DNA of 64,000 nt from Streptococcus sobrinus DSM 20742 = ATCC 33478 (GCF_000686605.1 NZ_JMLC01000004.1:1-64000), one strand, 5' to 3'. Numbered from the stretch's first letter, positions 47,888 through 58,009 are shown. Translations and numbers: made by a program. Notes: generated from the letters alone by a model not told the origin.

Positions 47888-49161
47888 GAGCAGTTGATTT
47901 AATTCAGAAAAAACGTAATGGAGGTCAATTGACAACTGAGGAAATCCAGTGGCTGATTGGCGGCTATGTGAAGGGAACTGTGCCGGATTATCAAATGTCT
48001 GCCTTTGCTATGGCGACCTACTTCAAGGGAATGACTATGGCTGAAACCCGTGATTTGACCATGGCTATGGTTGCTTCGGGTGACCAGCTTGATTTGTCTG
48101 CCATTCCTGGGATCAAGGTTGACAAGCATTCGACCGGTGGTGTCGGTGATAAGGTCACCTTGATTCTGGCTCCTTTGGTCACTAGTTTTGGTGTCCCTGT
48201 TGCTAAGATGAGTGGAAAAGGCTTGGGGCATACGGGTGGCACCCTTGATAAACTAGAGTCAATCAAGGGCTACCAGATTGAAGTTGCAGAAGCGGCCTTT
48301 ATTAAACAGGTCCAAGATATTGGCATTGCTGTCATTGGCCAATCCGAGCAGATGGTCAAGGCCGACAAACTTCTCTATGCCCTGCGGGATGTTACCGCAA
48401 CGGTTGATACCATGCCCTTAATTGCCAGTTCGGTGATGTCTAAAAAGATTGCTGCTGGCTCTGATGCTATTATGTTGGACGTCACTGTGGGTGATGGTGC
48501 CTTCATGAAGACCGTTGAAGAGGCTGAGAAGCTGTCGCGAACCATGGTGGACTTGGGAAAAGAAGTCGGCCGTCAGACCATCGCTGTCATGACCAATATG
48601 AGCCAGCCCTTGGGCCAGGCTATCGGCAATCGTTTGGAAGTCCTTGAAGCTGTACAAATCATGCAGGGAAAGGGTCGGGTCGATATAAGAGACTTTATCT
48701 GTCAGCTGGCCCAGATTATGCTCAAGCTGGGTGGCCTAGAGGTTGGTCTAGATGATATTGAGCAATACCTAACCCAGGGTCAAGCCTTGAAGAAGTTTGA
48801 AGAGTTAGTAGCTGCCCAGGGTGGACAAGTGCAAGACATCTATCGTCCTGTCAAAACCAAGTTTGTCTATGAAGTCAAGGCTGAGCAGTCGGGCTATATA
48901 GCAGAATTGCCCGCTCTCTACTTTGGTCGCTTCGCCATGGAAATCGGAGCTGGCCGTGCCGTAAAATCCGACCAATTAGACTATGATGCGGGAATTTTGT
49001 TCGATAAAAAAGTGGGGGATGCGGTTTCAGAAGGAGAATTATTGGCAAAAATCTACTCCAATCAAGAAATCCCTCAAAAAAAGATTACAGAATTCGCAAA
49101 AAATGTTACAATAAATAACGTAAAAGTCCATAGAAAAGAAATACTAAAAATTATTGATTAG
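47884..49161 (+). CDS. pdp: Pyrimidine-nucleoside phosphorylase
   Basis: 425 residues. The thymidine/pyrimidine phosphorylase signature is clear: [14 protein letters not shown], then [16 protein letters not shown], then the C-terminal pyrimidine nucleoside phosphorylase domain with [15 protein letters not shown]. It cleaves uridine and thymidine with phosphate to base and (deoxy)ribose 1-phosphate. The product enters DeoC via phosphopentomutase, which is not encoded here. Confidence 0.93.
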   Translation: MRAVDLIQKKRNGGQLTTEEIQWLIGGYVKGTVPDYQMSAFAMATYFKGMTMAETRDLTMAMVASGDQLDLSAIPGIKVDKHSTGGVGDKVTLILAPLVTSFGVPVAKMSGKGLGHTGGTLDKLESIKGYQIEVAEAAFIKQVQDIGIAVIGQSEQMVKADKLLYALRDVTATVDTMPLIASSVMSKKIAAGSDAIMLDVTVGDGAFMKTVEEAEKLSRTMVDLGKEVGRQTIAVMTNMSQPLGQAIGNRLEVLEAVQIMQGKGRVDIRDFICQLAQIMLKLGGLEVGLDDIEQYLTQGQALKKFEELVAAQGGQVQDIYRPVKTKFVYEVKAEQSGYIAELPALYFGRFAMEIGAGRAVKSDQLDYDAGILFDKKVGDAVSEGELLAKIYSNQEIPQKKITEFAKNVTINNVKVHRKEILKIID

Positions 49162-49168
49162 GAGAGAG

Positions 49169-49831
49169 ATGTCAATTAATAAGTATATTGATCACACCTT
49201 GCTTAAGCCAGAGGCTAGTCAGGAACAGATTGATAAATTATTGGCCGAGGCTAAAGAATATGACTTTGCCTCAGTCTGCGTAAATCCCTACTGGGTTGCA
49301 CGTTCTGCCCAAGCCTTAAAGGATTCGGACGTTAAGGTTTGTACTGTTATTGGTTTCCCTTTGGGAGCCAATACAACAGCGGTCAAGGTCTTTGAAACTA
49401 AGGATGCCATTGCCAACGGAGCTGATGAAGTGGACATGGTGATCAATATCGGTCAGTTGAAGTCTGGCAACTATGAAGCTGTCAAAGAAGATATTAAAGC
49501 CTTGGTTGAAGCATCTGGAGATAAGTTGCTTAAGGTCATTATTGAAACCTGTCTATTGACCGATGATGAGAAGGTTAAGGCCTGTCAATTGGCTGTAGAA
49601 GCAGGGGCAGACTATGTCAAGACCTCAACTGGCTTCTCAACCGGTGGTGCTACAGTTGCTGATGTGAAATTGATGCGTCAAACTGTCGGTGATAAGGTCG
49701 GTGTCAAGGCCTCTGGTGGTGCTCGTAGTTACGAGGATGCCAAGGCCTTTGTTGAGGCCAGTGCAAATCGAATTGGGGCATCAGCTGGTGTCGCCATCGT
49801 CCAAGGAGAAAAGGCCAGTGGCAACAAGTAA
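49169..49831 (+). CDS. deoC: Deoxyribose-phosphate aldolase
   Basis: 220 residues from the ATG at 49169, which follows TTAGGAGAGAG; an upstream in-frame start has no SD. The Schiff-base lysine is K151 in [10 protein letters not shown]. It splits deoxyribose 5-phosphate into glyceraldehyde 3-phosphate and acetaldehyde, linking nucleoside salvage to glycolysis. It overlaps cdd by 14 nt. Confidence 0.94.
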   Translation: MSINKYIDHTLLKPEASQEQIDKLLAEAKEYDFASVCVNPYWVARSAQALKDSDVKVCTVIGFPLGANTTAVKVFETKDAIANGADEVDMVINIGQLKSGNYEAVKEDIKALVEASGDKLLKVIIETCLLTDDEKVKACQLAVEAGADYVKTSTGFSTGGATVADVKLMRQTVGDKVGVKASGGARSYEDAKAFVEASANRIGASAGVAIVQGEKASGNK

Positions 49832-50237
49832 TTTAGACTTGCTCCAGCTGGCCAAAGAAGCTAGCCAGAAGGCCTATGCTCCCTATTCACACTTTCCGGT
49901 TGGAGCAGCTATCAAGACCAAGTCTGGGCAAGTTTTTCAAGGCTGTAATATCGAGAATGCTAGTCTAGGCCTGACCAACTGTGCCGAAAGGACGGCTATC
50001 TTTAAGGCAGTCTCTGAAGGTTACCAGGACTTTGTTGGCTTGGCCATTTATGGTCATACCGATCAGCCAATCTCTCCCTGCGGAGCTTGTCGGCAGGTTA
50101 TGACTGAGTTCTTTGATTTTTCTTGCCCCGTTACCCTTATTTCTAAAGACGGTACGACAGTCGAGATGACAGTCGGTGAGTTATTACCATACTCATTTCA
50201 GGGCCAAGAATGGGCACCTGCTAAACATTTGGATTAG
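49818..50237 (+). CDS. cdd: Cytidine deaminase
   Basis: 139 residues. The GTG at 49818 is chosen because AAGGAG lies 9 nt upstream and the protein then starts ATSNLDLLQ like its family; a longer start would lie within deoC. Zinc ligands C55, C88 and C91 and catalytic E57 are present (NCAE and PCGACRQ). It converts cytidine and deoxycytidine to uridine and deoxyuridine, feeding Pdp. Confidence 0.93.
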   Translation: MATSNLDLLQLAKEASQKAYAPYSHFPVGAAIKTKSGQVFQGCNIENASLGLTNCAERTAIFKAVSEGYQDFVGLAIYGHTDQPISPCGACRQVMTEFFDFSCPVTLISKDGTTVEMTVGELLPYSFQGQEWAPAKHLD

Positions 50238-50297
50238 ACCTTCGGGTTTAAGATATTTTGCAACTTAGTTGCGACTTTTTAGAGGAGGAGTTCATTC

Positions 50298-51356
50298 ATG
50301 AAGATGAACAAAAAACTTATTGGCTTAGGTTTGGCAGTGGTTGCCATCCTATCACTTGGTGCATGTAGCCGTTCGTCTCAATCGTCATCCAGCAAGGTTA
50401 AGGCTGCGATCGTTACTGATACTGGTGGGGTTGATGATAAGTCCTTTAACCAGTCTGCCTGGGAAGGTATGAAGGCTTGGGGTAAAGAAAATAAACTCAA
50501 GGAAAAGACCGACTACACTTACTTCCAATCTAAGAGTGAATCTGATTATGCAACTAATCTTGATGCTGCTCAAAACAAAGGCTTCAATCTTGTCTTCGGT
50601 ATTGGCTACAACTTGCATGATGCTATTAGCGATGCGGCTAAGGCTAATACAAAAACCAATTATGTTTTGATTGACTCTGAAGTTATTGGTCAAAAGAATG
50701 TGGCCAGCGTTCTCTTTGCCGATAACGAAGGTGCTTACTTGGCAGGTATCGCAGCAGCTATGCAAACCAAGACTAACCATGTTGGTTTCGTTGGTGGGGT
50801 TAAATCAGACACTATTACCCGTTTTGAAACTGGCTTCAAGGCAGGTGTCGCTTCGGTAAACAAGGACATCAAGGTAGATGTTCAATATGTTGGTTCTTAT
50901 AATGACGCAACCAATGGTAAGGGTATCGCTGATTCAATGTATTCGAGTGGTGCTGATGTCATCTACCATGCTGCAGGTGCTTCTGGTACTGGTGTTTTCA
51001 CCGCTGCCAAGGATATTGACCAAAAACTTTCTGCAGACAGCAAGGACAAGGTTTGGGTAATCGGTGTTGACCGTGACCAAACTGACGAAGGTAACTACAA
51101 AGCGACCGATAAAGAATCTAACTTTGTTTTGACCTCTACCATCAAGGAAGTTGGTACTGTTGTTAAGGATATTGCCAATGACCAATTGGACGGTAAGAAG
51201 TTCCAAGCTAAGACAACAACTTATGGTTTGAAGGACAAGGGTGTTGATATTGTCACCAATAACCTGCCAGAAAAGACCAAGAAGGCTGTTGAATCTGCTA
51301 AGAAGGACATCATTGACGGTAAAACTACTGTTAAAGATGGTGTTAAAAACAAATAA
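50298..51356 (+). CDS. bmpA: Nucleoside-binding lipoprotein BmpA/PnrA
   Basis: 352 residues. The lipobox LGACSR follows a hydrophobic signal, then a Ser-rich tether. Bmp-family motifs are seen: DTGGVDDKSFNQSAWEG and a nucleoside-pocket region with HAAGASGTGVF. It captures nucleosides for the NupABC transporter downstream, with which it forms a known lactococcal/streptococcal system. SD GAGGAGGAG. A terminator and a 600-nt structured gap separate it from nupA here. Confidence 0.93.
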   Translation: MKMNKKLIGLGLAVVAILSLGACSRSSQSSSSKVKAAIVTDTGGVDDKSFNQSAWEGMKAWGKENKLKEKTDYTYFQSKSESDYATNLDAAQNKGFNLVFGIGYNLHDAISDAAKANTKTNYVLIDSEVIGQKNVASVLFADNEGAYLAGIAAAMQTKTNHVGFVGGVKSDTITRFETGFKAGVASVNKDIKVDVQYVGSYNDATNGKGIADSMYSSGADVIYHAAGASGTGVFTAAKDIDQKLSADSKDKVWVIGVDRDQTDEGNYKATDKESNFVLTSTIKEVGTVVKDIANDQLDGKKFQAKTTTYGLKDKGVDIVTNNLPEKTKKAVESAKKDIIDGKTTVKDGVKNK

Positions 51357-51434
51357 GTAACTTGAGAGAGGGATAAGCAAATTGCGAACTAACCTTAGTG
51401 AATTGCTTTCTCCTCCCTAGTTCCTTAGTCTTGA

Positions 51435-51460
51435 AAGGGCGACCTAAAGGGTCGCTTTTT
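51435..51460 (+). terminator. Intrinsic terminator after bmpA
   Basis: GCGACC pairs with GGTCGC around TAAAG, followed by TTTTT. Confidence 0.85.
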
Positions 51461-51463
51461 CAG

Positions 51464-51895
51464 AGTAAGGCTGAGATTTTTATTTCAGTTAAGAGACCCA
51501 TAGCTTGGGGAAACGAGTACTCTTTGCAGTTAAAAACTTTCAACTGACAGCCTAGTATGGTCATGTCTTACTAAAACGATAGAATTTCTTAGCCGATGAG
51601 GTAAGGGGGGAGTGATACTTTCACCAAAGTGGTATTATTAGTAGCAACTGTGCTTGTTGCTACTAATAACGGAAATTTTGAGAGAGGTTTAGTCCGGTGG
51701 ACTAAATCTGTCTGAGCCTAAAAACTAGAGAGCGAAGGGCTCAAAATTTATCACGGGGCAAAGATATCAGCTACTAAAGTAGCGATGTCTAACGCCAATC
51801 ACTATAAGGATTGGCTAGCCCCCTGATTAACTCGGTTAGCCCAGTAAAATCGACTGGCTTAACCTCGTGTAACAATGAAACTCCATCAGGAGTTT
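51464..51895 (+). ncRNA. Candidate structured RNA between bmpA and nupA (unidentified family)
   Basis: Hand pairing gives a chain of helices. A: 51635-51648/51656-51669, 14 bp perfect. P: 51673-51682/51740-51749, 10 bp perfect, enclosing hairpin B (51685-51695/51699-51709, 11 bp). Q: 51750-51759/51818-51827, 9 bp plus one C-C mismatch, enclosing hairpins D (51762-51774/51779-51790) and E (51794-51800/51809-51815) in a three-way junction. F: 51834-51845/51853-51864. G: 51878-51884/51889-51895. P and Q abut. The imperfect positions in B and D are G-T on the + strand, which only RNA from this strand could pair. A less certain 5' domain (51464-51471/51565-51572) precedes. It matches no riboswitch I recognise. 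A repeated palindromic DNA element is the alternative. Confidence 0.55.
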
Positions 51896-51927
51896 GCTTG
51901 CGTCCGCACTTTTTACGAAAGTATCCA

Positions 51928-51957
51928 TTGGTAGTTTTGATTTTAATTCAGTATAAG
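51928..51957 (+). promoter_or_regulatory. Probable nupABC promoter
   Basis: TTGGTA (51928-51933) and TATAAG (51952-51957) are spaced by 18 nt, just downstream of the structured region. The nupA leader of about 90 nt after it shows a weak stem around GGTTCGCC/GGCGGTCC and the SD GAAAGGG. Confidence 0.5.
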
Positions 51958-52054
51958 AAGTAGTAGACAAGGCAGGTTCGCCCGTTTCTATCAGAACTGG
52001 CGGTCCCAATGAGTCTCTTAACTGTCCTAAAAATTTAGAAGAAAGGGAACATCT

Positions 52055-53590
52055 ATGACACAAGAAACTGTCATTGAAATGCGGAATATCACTAAAAAAT
52101 TTGGTGATTTTGTCGCTAACGAGCATATTAATCTTGACGTCAGGTCTGGAGAAATCCATGCCCTGCTAGGTGAAAATGGTGCTGGTAAATCAACTCTGAT
52201 GAATATGTTGTCAGGCTTGTTGGAGCCAACAGAGGGAGAGATTTTTCTAAAAGGTCAGGTTGTCAAGCTGGATTCACCTTCCAAATCAGCCAACCTAGGT
52301 ATCGGTATGGTTCACCAACACTTTATGTTGGTGGATGCTTTTACAGTCACAGAAAATATTATTCTGGGAAGTGAAGTTACCAAGGGAGCCATGCTGGATT
52401 TGAAGAAGGCTAGCCAAACCATTAAGGACCTATCGGAAAAATATGGTCTGGCTGTTGATCCTGAGGCTAAGGTTGCCGATATTTCTGTTGGTGCCCAGCA
52501 GCGGGTGGAAATCCTCAAAACCCTCTATCGGGGAGCCGATATTCTCATTTTTGATGAACCAACAGCCGTTTTGACTCCTGCAGAGATTGCTGATTTGCTG
52601 GAAATTATGCGTAATCTTGTCAAGGAGGGCAAGTCCATCATCCTGATTACCCATAAGTTGGATGAAATTAGGGCTGTCGCTGACCGAGTGACGGTTATCC
52701 GTCAGGGTAAATCCATTGAAACAGTTTCTGTGGAAGGAACCAGCAGTAAGGAACTGGCTGAAATGATGGTCGGTCGGGCCGTCTCCTTCAAAACTGATAA
52801 AAAGGCTTCCCAACCCAAAGATACAGTTCTGGCCATCAAAGATTTGGTAATCAATGAAAATCGTGGCGTTCCAGCTGTCAAAGGCCTCTCTCTTGATGTC
52901 AAGGGCGGTGAAATTGTTGGGATTGCTGGAATTGACGGCAATGGTCAGACCGAGTTAATTCAAGCTATTACAGGTCTTCGCAAGGCCAAGTCTGGCTCGA
53001 TAAAGATTAAAGGACAGGAAGTAACAGATGCTAGTCCCCGCCATATTACGGAGATGAGTGTCGGTCATATTCCTGAAGACCGTCATCGTGATGGTATGGT
53101 CCTAGAAATGACTCTGGCGGAAAACATGGCCCTGCAGACCTATTATCAAGAGCCTTTCAGTCACCATGGTATTCTCGACTATAATTATATTAATAAGAAT
53201 GCTAGACGCTTGATGGAAGAATTTGATGTTCGGGCTGCCAGCGAATTGGTTTCGGCCGGTTCCCTCTCGGGTGGTAACCAGCAAAAGGCTGTTATCGCTC
53301 GCGAAATTGACCGTGACCCTGACTTGTTGGTTGTCAGTCAGCCGACACGGGGCTTGGATGTCGGAGCTATCGAATATATCCGTAAGCGGCTGGTAGCTGA
53401 GCGTGATAAGGGCAAGGCCGTCATCGTTGTCAGCTTTGAATTGGATGAAATTCTGGATCTATCAGACCGGATTGCGGTTATTCATGATGGTAAGATTCAA
53501 GGTATTCTTGATCCTAGTCAAACCAATAAACAAGAGCTGGGTATTTTGATGGCTGGTGGCCAATTAGAGAAGGAGGAAGCCCATGTCTAA
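52055..53590 (+). CDS. nupA: Nucleoside ABC transporter ATPase NupA
   Basis: 511 residues with two fused ABC domains, as in ribose/nucleoside (RbsA-type) transporters. Domain 1 has GENGAGKST, a degenerate signature (VGAQQR) and FDEPTAVL. Domain 2 has GIDGNGQTE as a degenerate Walker A, LSGGNQQK as an intact signature and a SQPTRGLD segment. It energises NupBC with BmpA as binding protein. It overlaps nupB by 8 nt. Confidence 0.93.
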   Translation: MTQETVIEMRNITKKFGDFVANEHINLDVRSGEIHALLGENGAGKSTLMNMLSGLLEPTEGEIFLKGQVVKLDSPSKSANLGIGMVHQHFMLVDAFTVTENIILGSEVTKGAMLDLKKASQTIKDLSEKYGLAVDPEAKVADISVGAQQRVEILKTLYRGADILIFDEPTAVLTPAEIADLLEIMRNLVKEGKSIILITHKLDEIRAVADRVTVIRQGKSIETVSVEGTSSKELAEMMVGRAVSFKTDKKASQPKDTVLAIKDLVINENRGVPAVKGLSLDVKGGEIVGIAGIDGNGQTELIQAITGLRKAKSGSIKIKGQEVTDASPRHITEMSVGHIPEDRHRDGMVLEMTLAENMALQTYYQEPFSHHGILDYNYINKNARRLMEEFDVRAASELVSAGSLSGGNQQKAVIAREIDRDPDLLVVSQPTRGLDVGAIEYIRKRLVAERDKGKAVIVVSFELDEILDLSDRIAVIHDGKIQGILDPSQTNKQELGILMAGGQLEKEEAHV

Positions 53591-54647
53591 AAAAATGCAG
53601 AACTGGACAGTACCTCTGATTGCTGTCTTCTTGGGAATGATAGCAGGAGCTGTTCTCATGCTCATCTTTGGCTATAATCCTATCTTTGCTTACAATGATT
53701 TGTTGTATACTTCCCTCTTTTCTTCTGTTAAGAATATTGGTGAAGTATTGGCACAGACCGGACCGCTTATTTTGATTGCCTTAGGTTTTGCAGTATCCTC
53801 CAAGGCTGGTTTTTTCAATGTTGGTCTTCCGGGACAAGCTCTGGCAGGTTGGTTCGTTGCTGCCTGGTTTGCCCTCCTCCATCCCGATTTTCCTAAGCCA
53901 GTTTCAATCTTGGCAACAGTTCTGATTGCTCTGATTGCTGGTGGTCTCATTGGAGCTATTCCTGGTATTCTCAGGGCCTATCTGGGAACCAGTGAAGTTA
54001 TTGTCACCATTATGATGAACTATATAGTTCTCTATTTGACTCAGGGGCTGATTGGTAATTTTTCAAAATCGATTATGAGAACGACAGAAGCCACCCAAAA
54101 GGTTTCTCAGTCGTCTTCCTATCAAACGGACTTTCTCAGAAATCTAACCGAGGGCTCCCACTTTAACCTGGGCTTCTTTATGGCTTTGATTGCCGTGGTC
54201 ATCATTTGGTTCCTGATGAAGAAAACCAAAACCGGTTATGAAATTACAGCGGTTGGTCTTAATCCAAATGCTGCCCAATATGCTGGGATGTCTGCCAAGA
54301 GAACGATTGCCCTTTCTATGGTTATCTCTGGGGCCCTCTCAGGTCTGGGAGGAGCAGTCTATGGTTTGGGTTACTTCGAGAACTTCTTCGAGCAGTATTC
54401 TTCCCTGCAAATCGGTTGGGATGGAATGGCGGTAGCTCTCTTGGCTTCCAACAATCCGATTGCCATTCCCTTTGCCGCTCTTCTCTACGGAATCCTAGCT
54501 ATCGGTAAAACTGGTATGCAGGATGTTCCTCAAGAAGTTATTGATGTTGTTTCGGCTTTGATTATCTTCTTTGTTGGATCTAATTATATTATTCGCCGTT
54601 ATATCAAACTGCGTAAGCAAACAGCTAGCAAAGGAGAAAAATCATGA
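53583..54647 (+). CDS. nupB: Nucleoside ABC transporter permease NupB
   Basis: 354 residues with about nine hydrophobic segments of the BPD_transp_2 (LivH/RbsC-type) family. Conserved segments include GFAVSSKAGFFNVGLPGQ and GYEITAVGLNPNAAQYAGMS. It forms the nucleoside channel with NupC, which it overlaps by 4 nt. Confidence 0.92.
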   Translation: MSKKMQNWTVPLIAVFLGMIAGAVLMLIFGYNPIFAYNDLLYTSLFSSVKNIGEVLAQTGPLILIALGFAVSSKAGFFNVGLPGQALAGWFVAAWFALLHPDFPKPVSILATVLIALIAGGLIGAIPGILRAYLGTSEVIVTIMMNYIVLYLTQGLIGNFSKSIMRTTEATQKVSQSSSYQTDFLRNLTEGSHFNLGFFMALIAVVIIWFLMKKTKTGYEITAVGLNPNAAQYAGMSAKRTIALSMVISGALSGLGGAVYGLGYFENFFEQYSSLQIGWDGMAVALLASNNPIAIPFAALLYGILAIGKTGMQDVPQEVIDVVSALIIFFVGSNYIIRRYIKLRKQTASKGEKS

Positions 54648-55597
54648 TAGCAGTTATTGCCACAATTGTGGCTTCAACCCTCAGTTATGCGACTCCCTTG
54701 ATTTTTACCTCAATCGGAGGTACCTTCTCTGAACGTGGCGGTATCGTCAACGTCGGTTTGGAAGGTATCATGGTTATGGGTGCCTTCTCAGGTGTTGTCT
54801 TCAATCTAAGCTTCGCTGATCAATTTGGTAAAGCAACTCCCTGGCTTGGCTGTCTGGTTGCTGGTTTGGTTGGCTTAGTCTATTCTTGTCTGCATGCTTT
54901 GGCGACGATTAACTTTCGTGCTGACCATGTGGTCTCGGGTACCGTCCTCAACTTGATTGCCCCATCTTTGGCGGTCTTTCTCTGTCGTTTCCTCTACAAT
55001 GGTAATGGGCAAACACCGACCATCAAGGTGAATTTCAGCACCAGTTCGGTTCCACTTCTCAAGGATATCCCGATTTTGGGCCGGATTTTCTTCACCAATA
55101 TTCCAATTTTGGCTTATGTGGCGATTATTTTCTCCTTCCTTGCCTACTTCATTATCTTTAAGATCCGTTTTGGTCTGCGTCTGCGCTCTGTTGGTGAACA
55201 TCCCCAAGCAGCTGATACTTTAGGAATTAATGTCTCTCTCATACGCTATGCAGGTGTCCTGATTTCTGGTTTCCTCGGTGGTGTTGGGGGTGCAGCCTAT
55301 GTCCAATTGAATTCTAATAACTTTAGTATTGGAACAATTGTTGGGCCAGGTTTCATCGCTCTGGCAGCCATGATTTTTGGCCGCTGGAATCCAATCGGAG
55401 CTATGCTGTCCAGCCTTTTCTTCGGACTGCCGCAGTCTCTGGTTAACAGTACCAGCCAAATTCCAATTTTGGCCCACATTCCAGGACCATATCTGAAAAC
55501 AATCCCTTATATCATCACTATCTTGGTTCTGGCCGTCTTCTTTGGTAAGGCCGTCGCTCCTAAGGCAGATGGTGTCAACTATATTAAATCTAAGTAG
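54644..55597 (+). CDS. nupC: Nucleoside ABC transporter permease NupC
   Basis: 317 residues, the second BPD_transp_2 permease. It has RGGIVNVGLEGIMVMGAF near the N-terminus and LRSVGEHPQAADTLGINV in the middle. It is the partner of NupB and the last gene of the import operon; a terminator follows 21 nt later. Confidence 0.92.
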   Translation: MIAVIATIVASTLSYATPLIFTSIGGTFSERGGIVNVGLEGIMVMGAFSGVVFNLSFADQFGKATPWLGCLVAGLVGLVYSCLHALATINFRADHVVSGTVLNLIAPSLAVFLCRFLYNGNGQTPTIKVNFSTSSVPLLKDIPILGRIFFTNIPILAYVAIIFSFLAYFIIFKIRFGLRLRSVGEHPQAADTLGINVSLIRYAGVLISGFLGGVGGAAYVQLNSNNFSIGTIVGPGFIALAAMIFGRWNPIGAMLSSLFFGLPQSLVNSTSQIPILAHIPGPYLKTIPYIITILVLAVFFGKAVAPKADGVNYIKSK

Positions 55598-55618
55598 AAT
55601 TTTTATCAATCAAAGCAG

Positions 55619-55648
55619 AAGGCTAGAATCAGCAGATCCTGGCCTTTT
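55619..55648 (+). terminator. Intrinsic terminator of nupABC
   Basis: AAGGCTAG-ATC pairs with GAT-CTGGCCTT (one mismatch, one G-U) around AGCA, followed by TTTT. Confidence 0.78.
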
Positions 55649-55728
55649 AACCTATTCTTTAGAATGTAACTATGATAAAATGGAAGTAGTGAGAACGAGT
55701 ATTTTTATAGAATTGGGAGTTTTGTAAA

Positions 55729-57927
55729 ATGTTAAAAAATCAAATTACGGTTCACTTTCATAGCAGGAGTGAACACTATGAAAATTACAGCATGTGGAAA
55801 TGGCTGGATGGCTACTGGGGAGAGGACGCCTTCTTTAGCGGACAGGATGACTTCGGCTTGGTCGGACAAATCAATTATCCATCGGAAAACTTTGTCCGTC
55901 AGGTAAGTCTTCTGGTCAAGACGACCGATTGGTCCTCCCAGACCTGTGATTATGCAGTTAGGCGTTTCTTGGGCGATGCCCCCAACAATATCTGGATTGT
56001 CGAAGGTGATAGCAATGTCTATTATTCCAAGCAGGTAGCTCTAACTAGCCCCCTCTATACTGGCCAGGACAATACTGCCTTTGATATGGGGATTAGAGCC
56101 AATGATTTTGACCACCGTTGGGCTTACCAGGGTTGGTTAGGCTTTCGTTACCAGGAGAAGAAGACCAAATTCAAGATCTGGTCGCCCCTGGCGGATCGGA
56201 TTTACCTCCTTCTTTATGAGAAGGACCAGGCACCAGCTAAGATTATTCCCATGGGAAGGGGCCGAAAGGTCAATACCGACCACCACGAATTAAACACACA
56301 TGGTGTTTGGTCTGTAACCGTTGAGGGAAATTTGGAGGGTTGGTCTTATCAGTACCGTATCTATCACGAAGAGAACTTTTACCAAGATACTAGAGATCCT
56401 TATACTAGGGCTCTCAGTTTGGATAACAAGAGATCGTTAATAGTATCGGATCGGAGCTTACGTCCCCAAGGTTTTTCAGTTAAACAAGGCAAGGCAGCTC
56501 ATTGGCGGGGCGGTAATGCCTGTGCTTCAGTCATCTGTGAGCTGCATGTCAGGGACTTTACCAATGATAGCTCGTCTGGTATAGAAGAGAACTTGCGTGG
56601 GACTTTTCTAGGAGCCTGCTACCCTAGGAGCCACAATTTTGCTGGCGATTCGACGGGGATTGATTATATCAAATCTATGGGCTATTCCTATATTCAATTA
56701 CAGCCCATCTTTGATCATCATAAAACTTATTCGGATGAAGGAAAGATTCTCTACAACTGGGGGTACGATCCGGAAAACTACAATGTTCCGGACAGACAGT
56801 TTGCAATGGATCAGATAGATCCTCTGGCACCAATTTTAGAATTCAAGAGAATGATTCAGGCCTATCATGATGCTGGTATTGGTGTCATTATGGATGTGGT
56901 TTATAATCATACTTATTCTTCCCATAATTCCCCCTTCCAACTGTCATCACCTTATTATTATTATCGCATGCAAAATGATGGCTCTTTTCAAGATGGTTCA
57001 GGCTGTGGCAACGAAACAGCTAGCGAAAAGGAAATGTTTCGCAAGTACATGCTAGATTCCATTCTCTATTGGACTGAGGAATACAATATAGATGGCTTTC
57101 GTTTCGACCTAATGGGGCTCCATGATGTTGATACTATGAACCTGATTCGCAACACCTTGGATGGCATTGACCAGCAAATCCTAGTTTACGGCGAAGGTTG
57201 GGATATGGGAGTGGGGATTCCAGTCAGACAGAAGGCCATGAAGGCCAACGCTGATCAGTTGCCTAGGATTGCTTTCTTTAATGACAATGCTAGGGATGCT
57301 GTCAAGGGGCGTGAGGTCTATGGAGATATTGAAGCTGGCTTTGTTTCAGGAGCTCCCTTAGAGTGGGAGGTCTCTCAAGCACTCTTGGGTAGCCAAGCTT
57401 TTGCACCATACTCAATGCCTGGTCAAGTTTTGAATTATATTGAGGCACATGATAACTATAATCTTCATGATCTTTTAAAAGTTTTACATCCAGAAGACAG
57501 TAAAGAAGATAGAAAGGCCAGAGTCTATTTAGCCAATGCCCTGAATCTGTCCATGCAGGGTCTGTGTTTTATGCAGCTGGGTCAAGAATTTATGAGGACA
57601 AAAATTAGGTCAACTGGAGGAAATGGCGAGATAACAGCTCAAGATTTACTGAGAGCAAGAAATAGTTATAATGCTCCAGATGGCGTCAATGCTGTCAATT
57701 GGGACCTAGTGACGGAACACCAAGATCTAATTGAAAAAATAAGGAAACTTGTTAATTTTAAAAAAAACGGACGAGAGCTTTCTGAAACTAAATATGATAG
57801 GATAAATTCCAATGAAGTAATTGAAGAAAACGGATATTGTTCGGGAATTGTTAAAGTTACGATAAAGAATACTGAAAATAAGACCTTTATCTTTAATAAC
57901 CATGAAAAATCTTTTAATTTATACTGA
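55729..57927 (+). CDS. pulA: Type I pullulanase, intracellular
   Basis: 732 residues with no signal peptide or anchor, so it acts in the cytoplasm, unlike surface streptococcal pullulanases. An N-terminal accessory domain (about 1-130) and a CBM48-like domain (about 140-240, FKIWSPLADRIYLLLYE) precede the GH13 core. The pullulanase signature YNWGYDPENYNVPD is present. Catalytic residues are D460 (FRFDLMG), E489 (YGEGWD) and D575 (EAHDN). It cleaves alpha-1,6 branches of glycogen limit dextrins, complementing GlgP. It precedes the glg genes by a leader containing a terminator. The last 60 codons are more AT-rich than the rest. Confidence 0.92.
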   Translation: MLKNQITVHFHSRSEHYENYSMWKWLDGYWGEDAFFSGQDDFGLVGQINYPSENFVRQVSLLVKTTDWSSQTCDYAVRRFLGDAPNNIWIVEGDSNVYYSKQVALTSPLYTGQDNTAFDMGIRANDFDHRWAYQGWLGFRYQEKKTKFKIWSPLADRIYLLLYEKDQAPAKIIPMGRGRKVNTDHHELNTHGVWSVTVEGNLEGWSYQYRIYHEENFYQDTRDPYTRALSLDNKRSLIVSDRSLRPQGFSVKQGKAAHWRGGNACASVICELHVRDFTNDSSSGIEENLRGTFLGACYPRSHNFAGDSTGIDYIKSMGYSYIQLQPIFDHHKTYSDEGKILYNWGYDPENYNVPDRQFAMDQIDPLAPILEFKRMIQAYHDAGIGVIMDVVYNHTYSSHNSPFQLSSPYYYYRMQNDGSFQDGSGCGNETASEKEMFRKYMLDSILYWTEEYNIDGFRFDLMGLHDVDTMNLIRNTLDGIDQQILVYGEGWDMGVGIPVRQKAMKANADQLPRIAFFNDNARDAVKGREVYGDIEAGFVSGAPLEWEVSQALLGSQAFAPYSMPGQVLNYIEAHDNYNLHDLLKVLHPEDSKEDRKARVYLANALNLSMQGLCFMQLGQEFMRTKIRSTGGNGEITAQDLLRARNSYNAPDGVNAVNWDLVTEHQDLIEKIRKLVNFKKNGRELSETKYDRINSNEVIEENGYCSGIVKVTIKNTENKTFIFNNHEKSFNLY

Positions 57928-57952
57928 CAAAGTTAATTATTTATGTTAAAAT
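57924..57952 (+). promoter_or_regulatory. Promoter of the glg operon
   Basis: CTGACA (57924-57929) and TAAAAT (57947-57952) are spaced by 17 nt, with TGT making an extended -10. It overlaps the pulA stop and predicts a start near 57959, giving a 119-nt leader before glgB. Confidence 0.65.
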
Positions 57953-58009
57953 TAAACCAATAAATGGAATGCTAATAACTCTTTTGTTCGTTAGTTTTTG
58001 GTCGTTGAC

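Noticed and set aside
51464-51895. tmRNA, RNase P RNA, or purine or c-di-GMP riboswitch as identity of the structured region
   Set aside because: The conserved cores remembered for these RNAs are not found; only short chance similarities such as CACGGGGCAAA were seen.
51836-52159. 107-codon open frame on the minus strand over the bmpA-nupA gap and nupA start
   Set aside because: No SD, overlaps the nupA start and the structured region, and the translation resembles no family.
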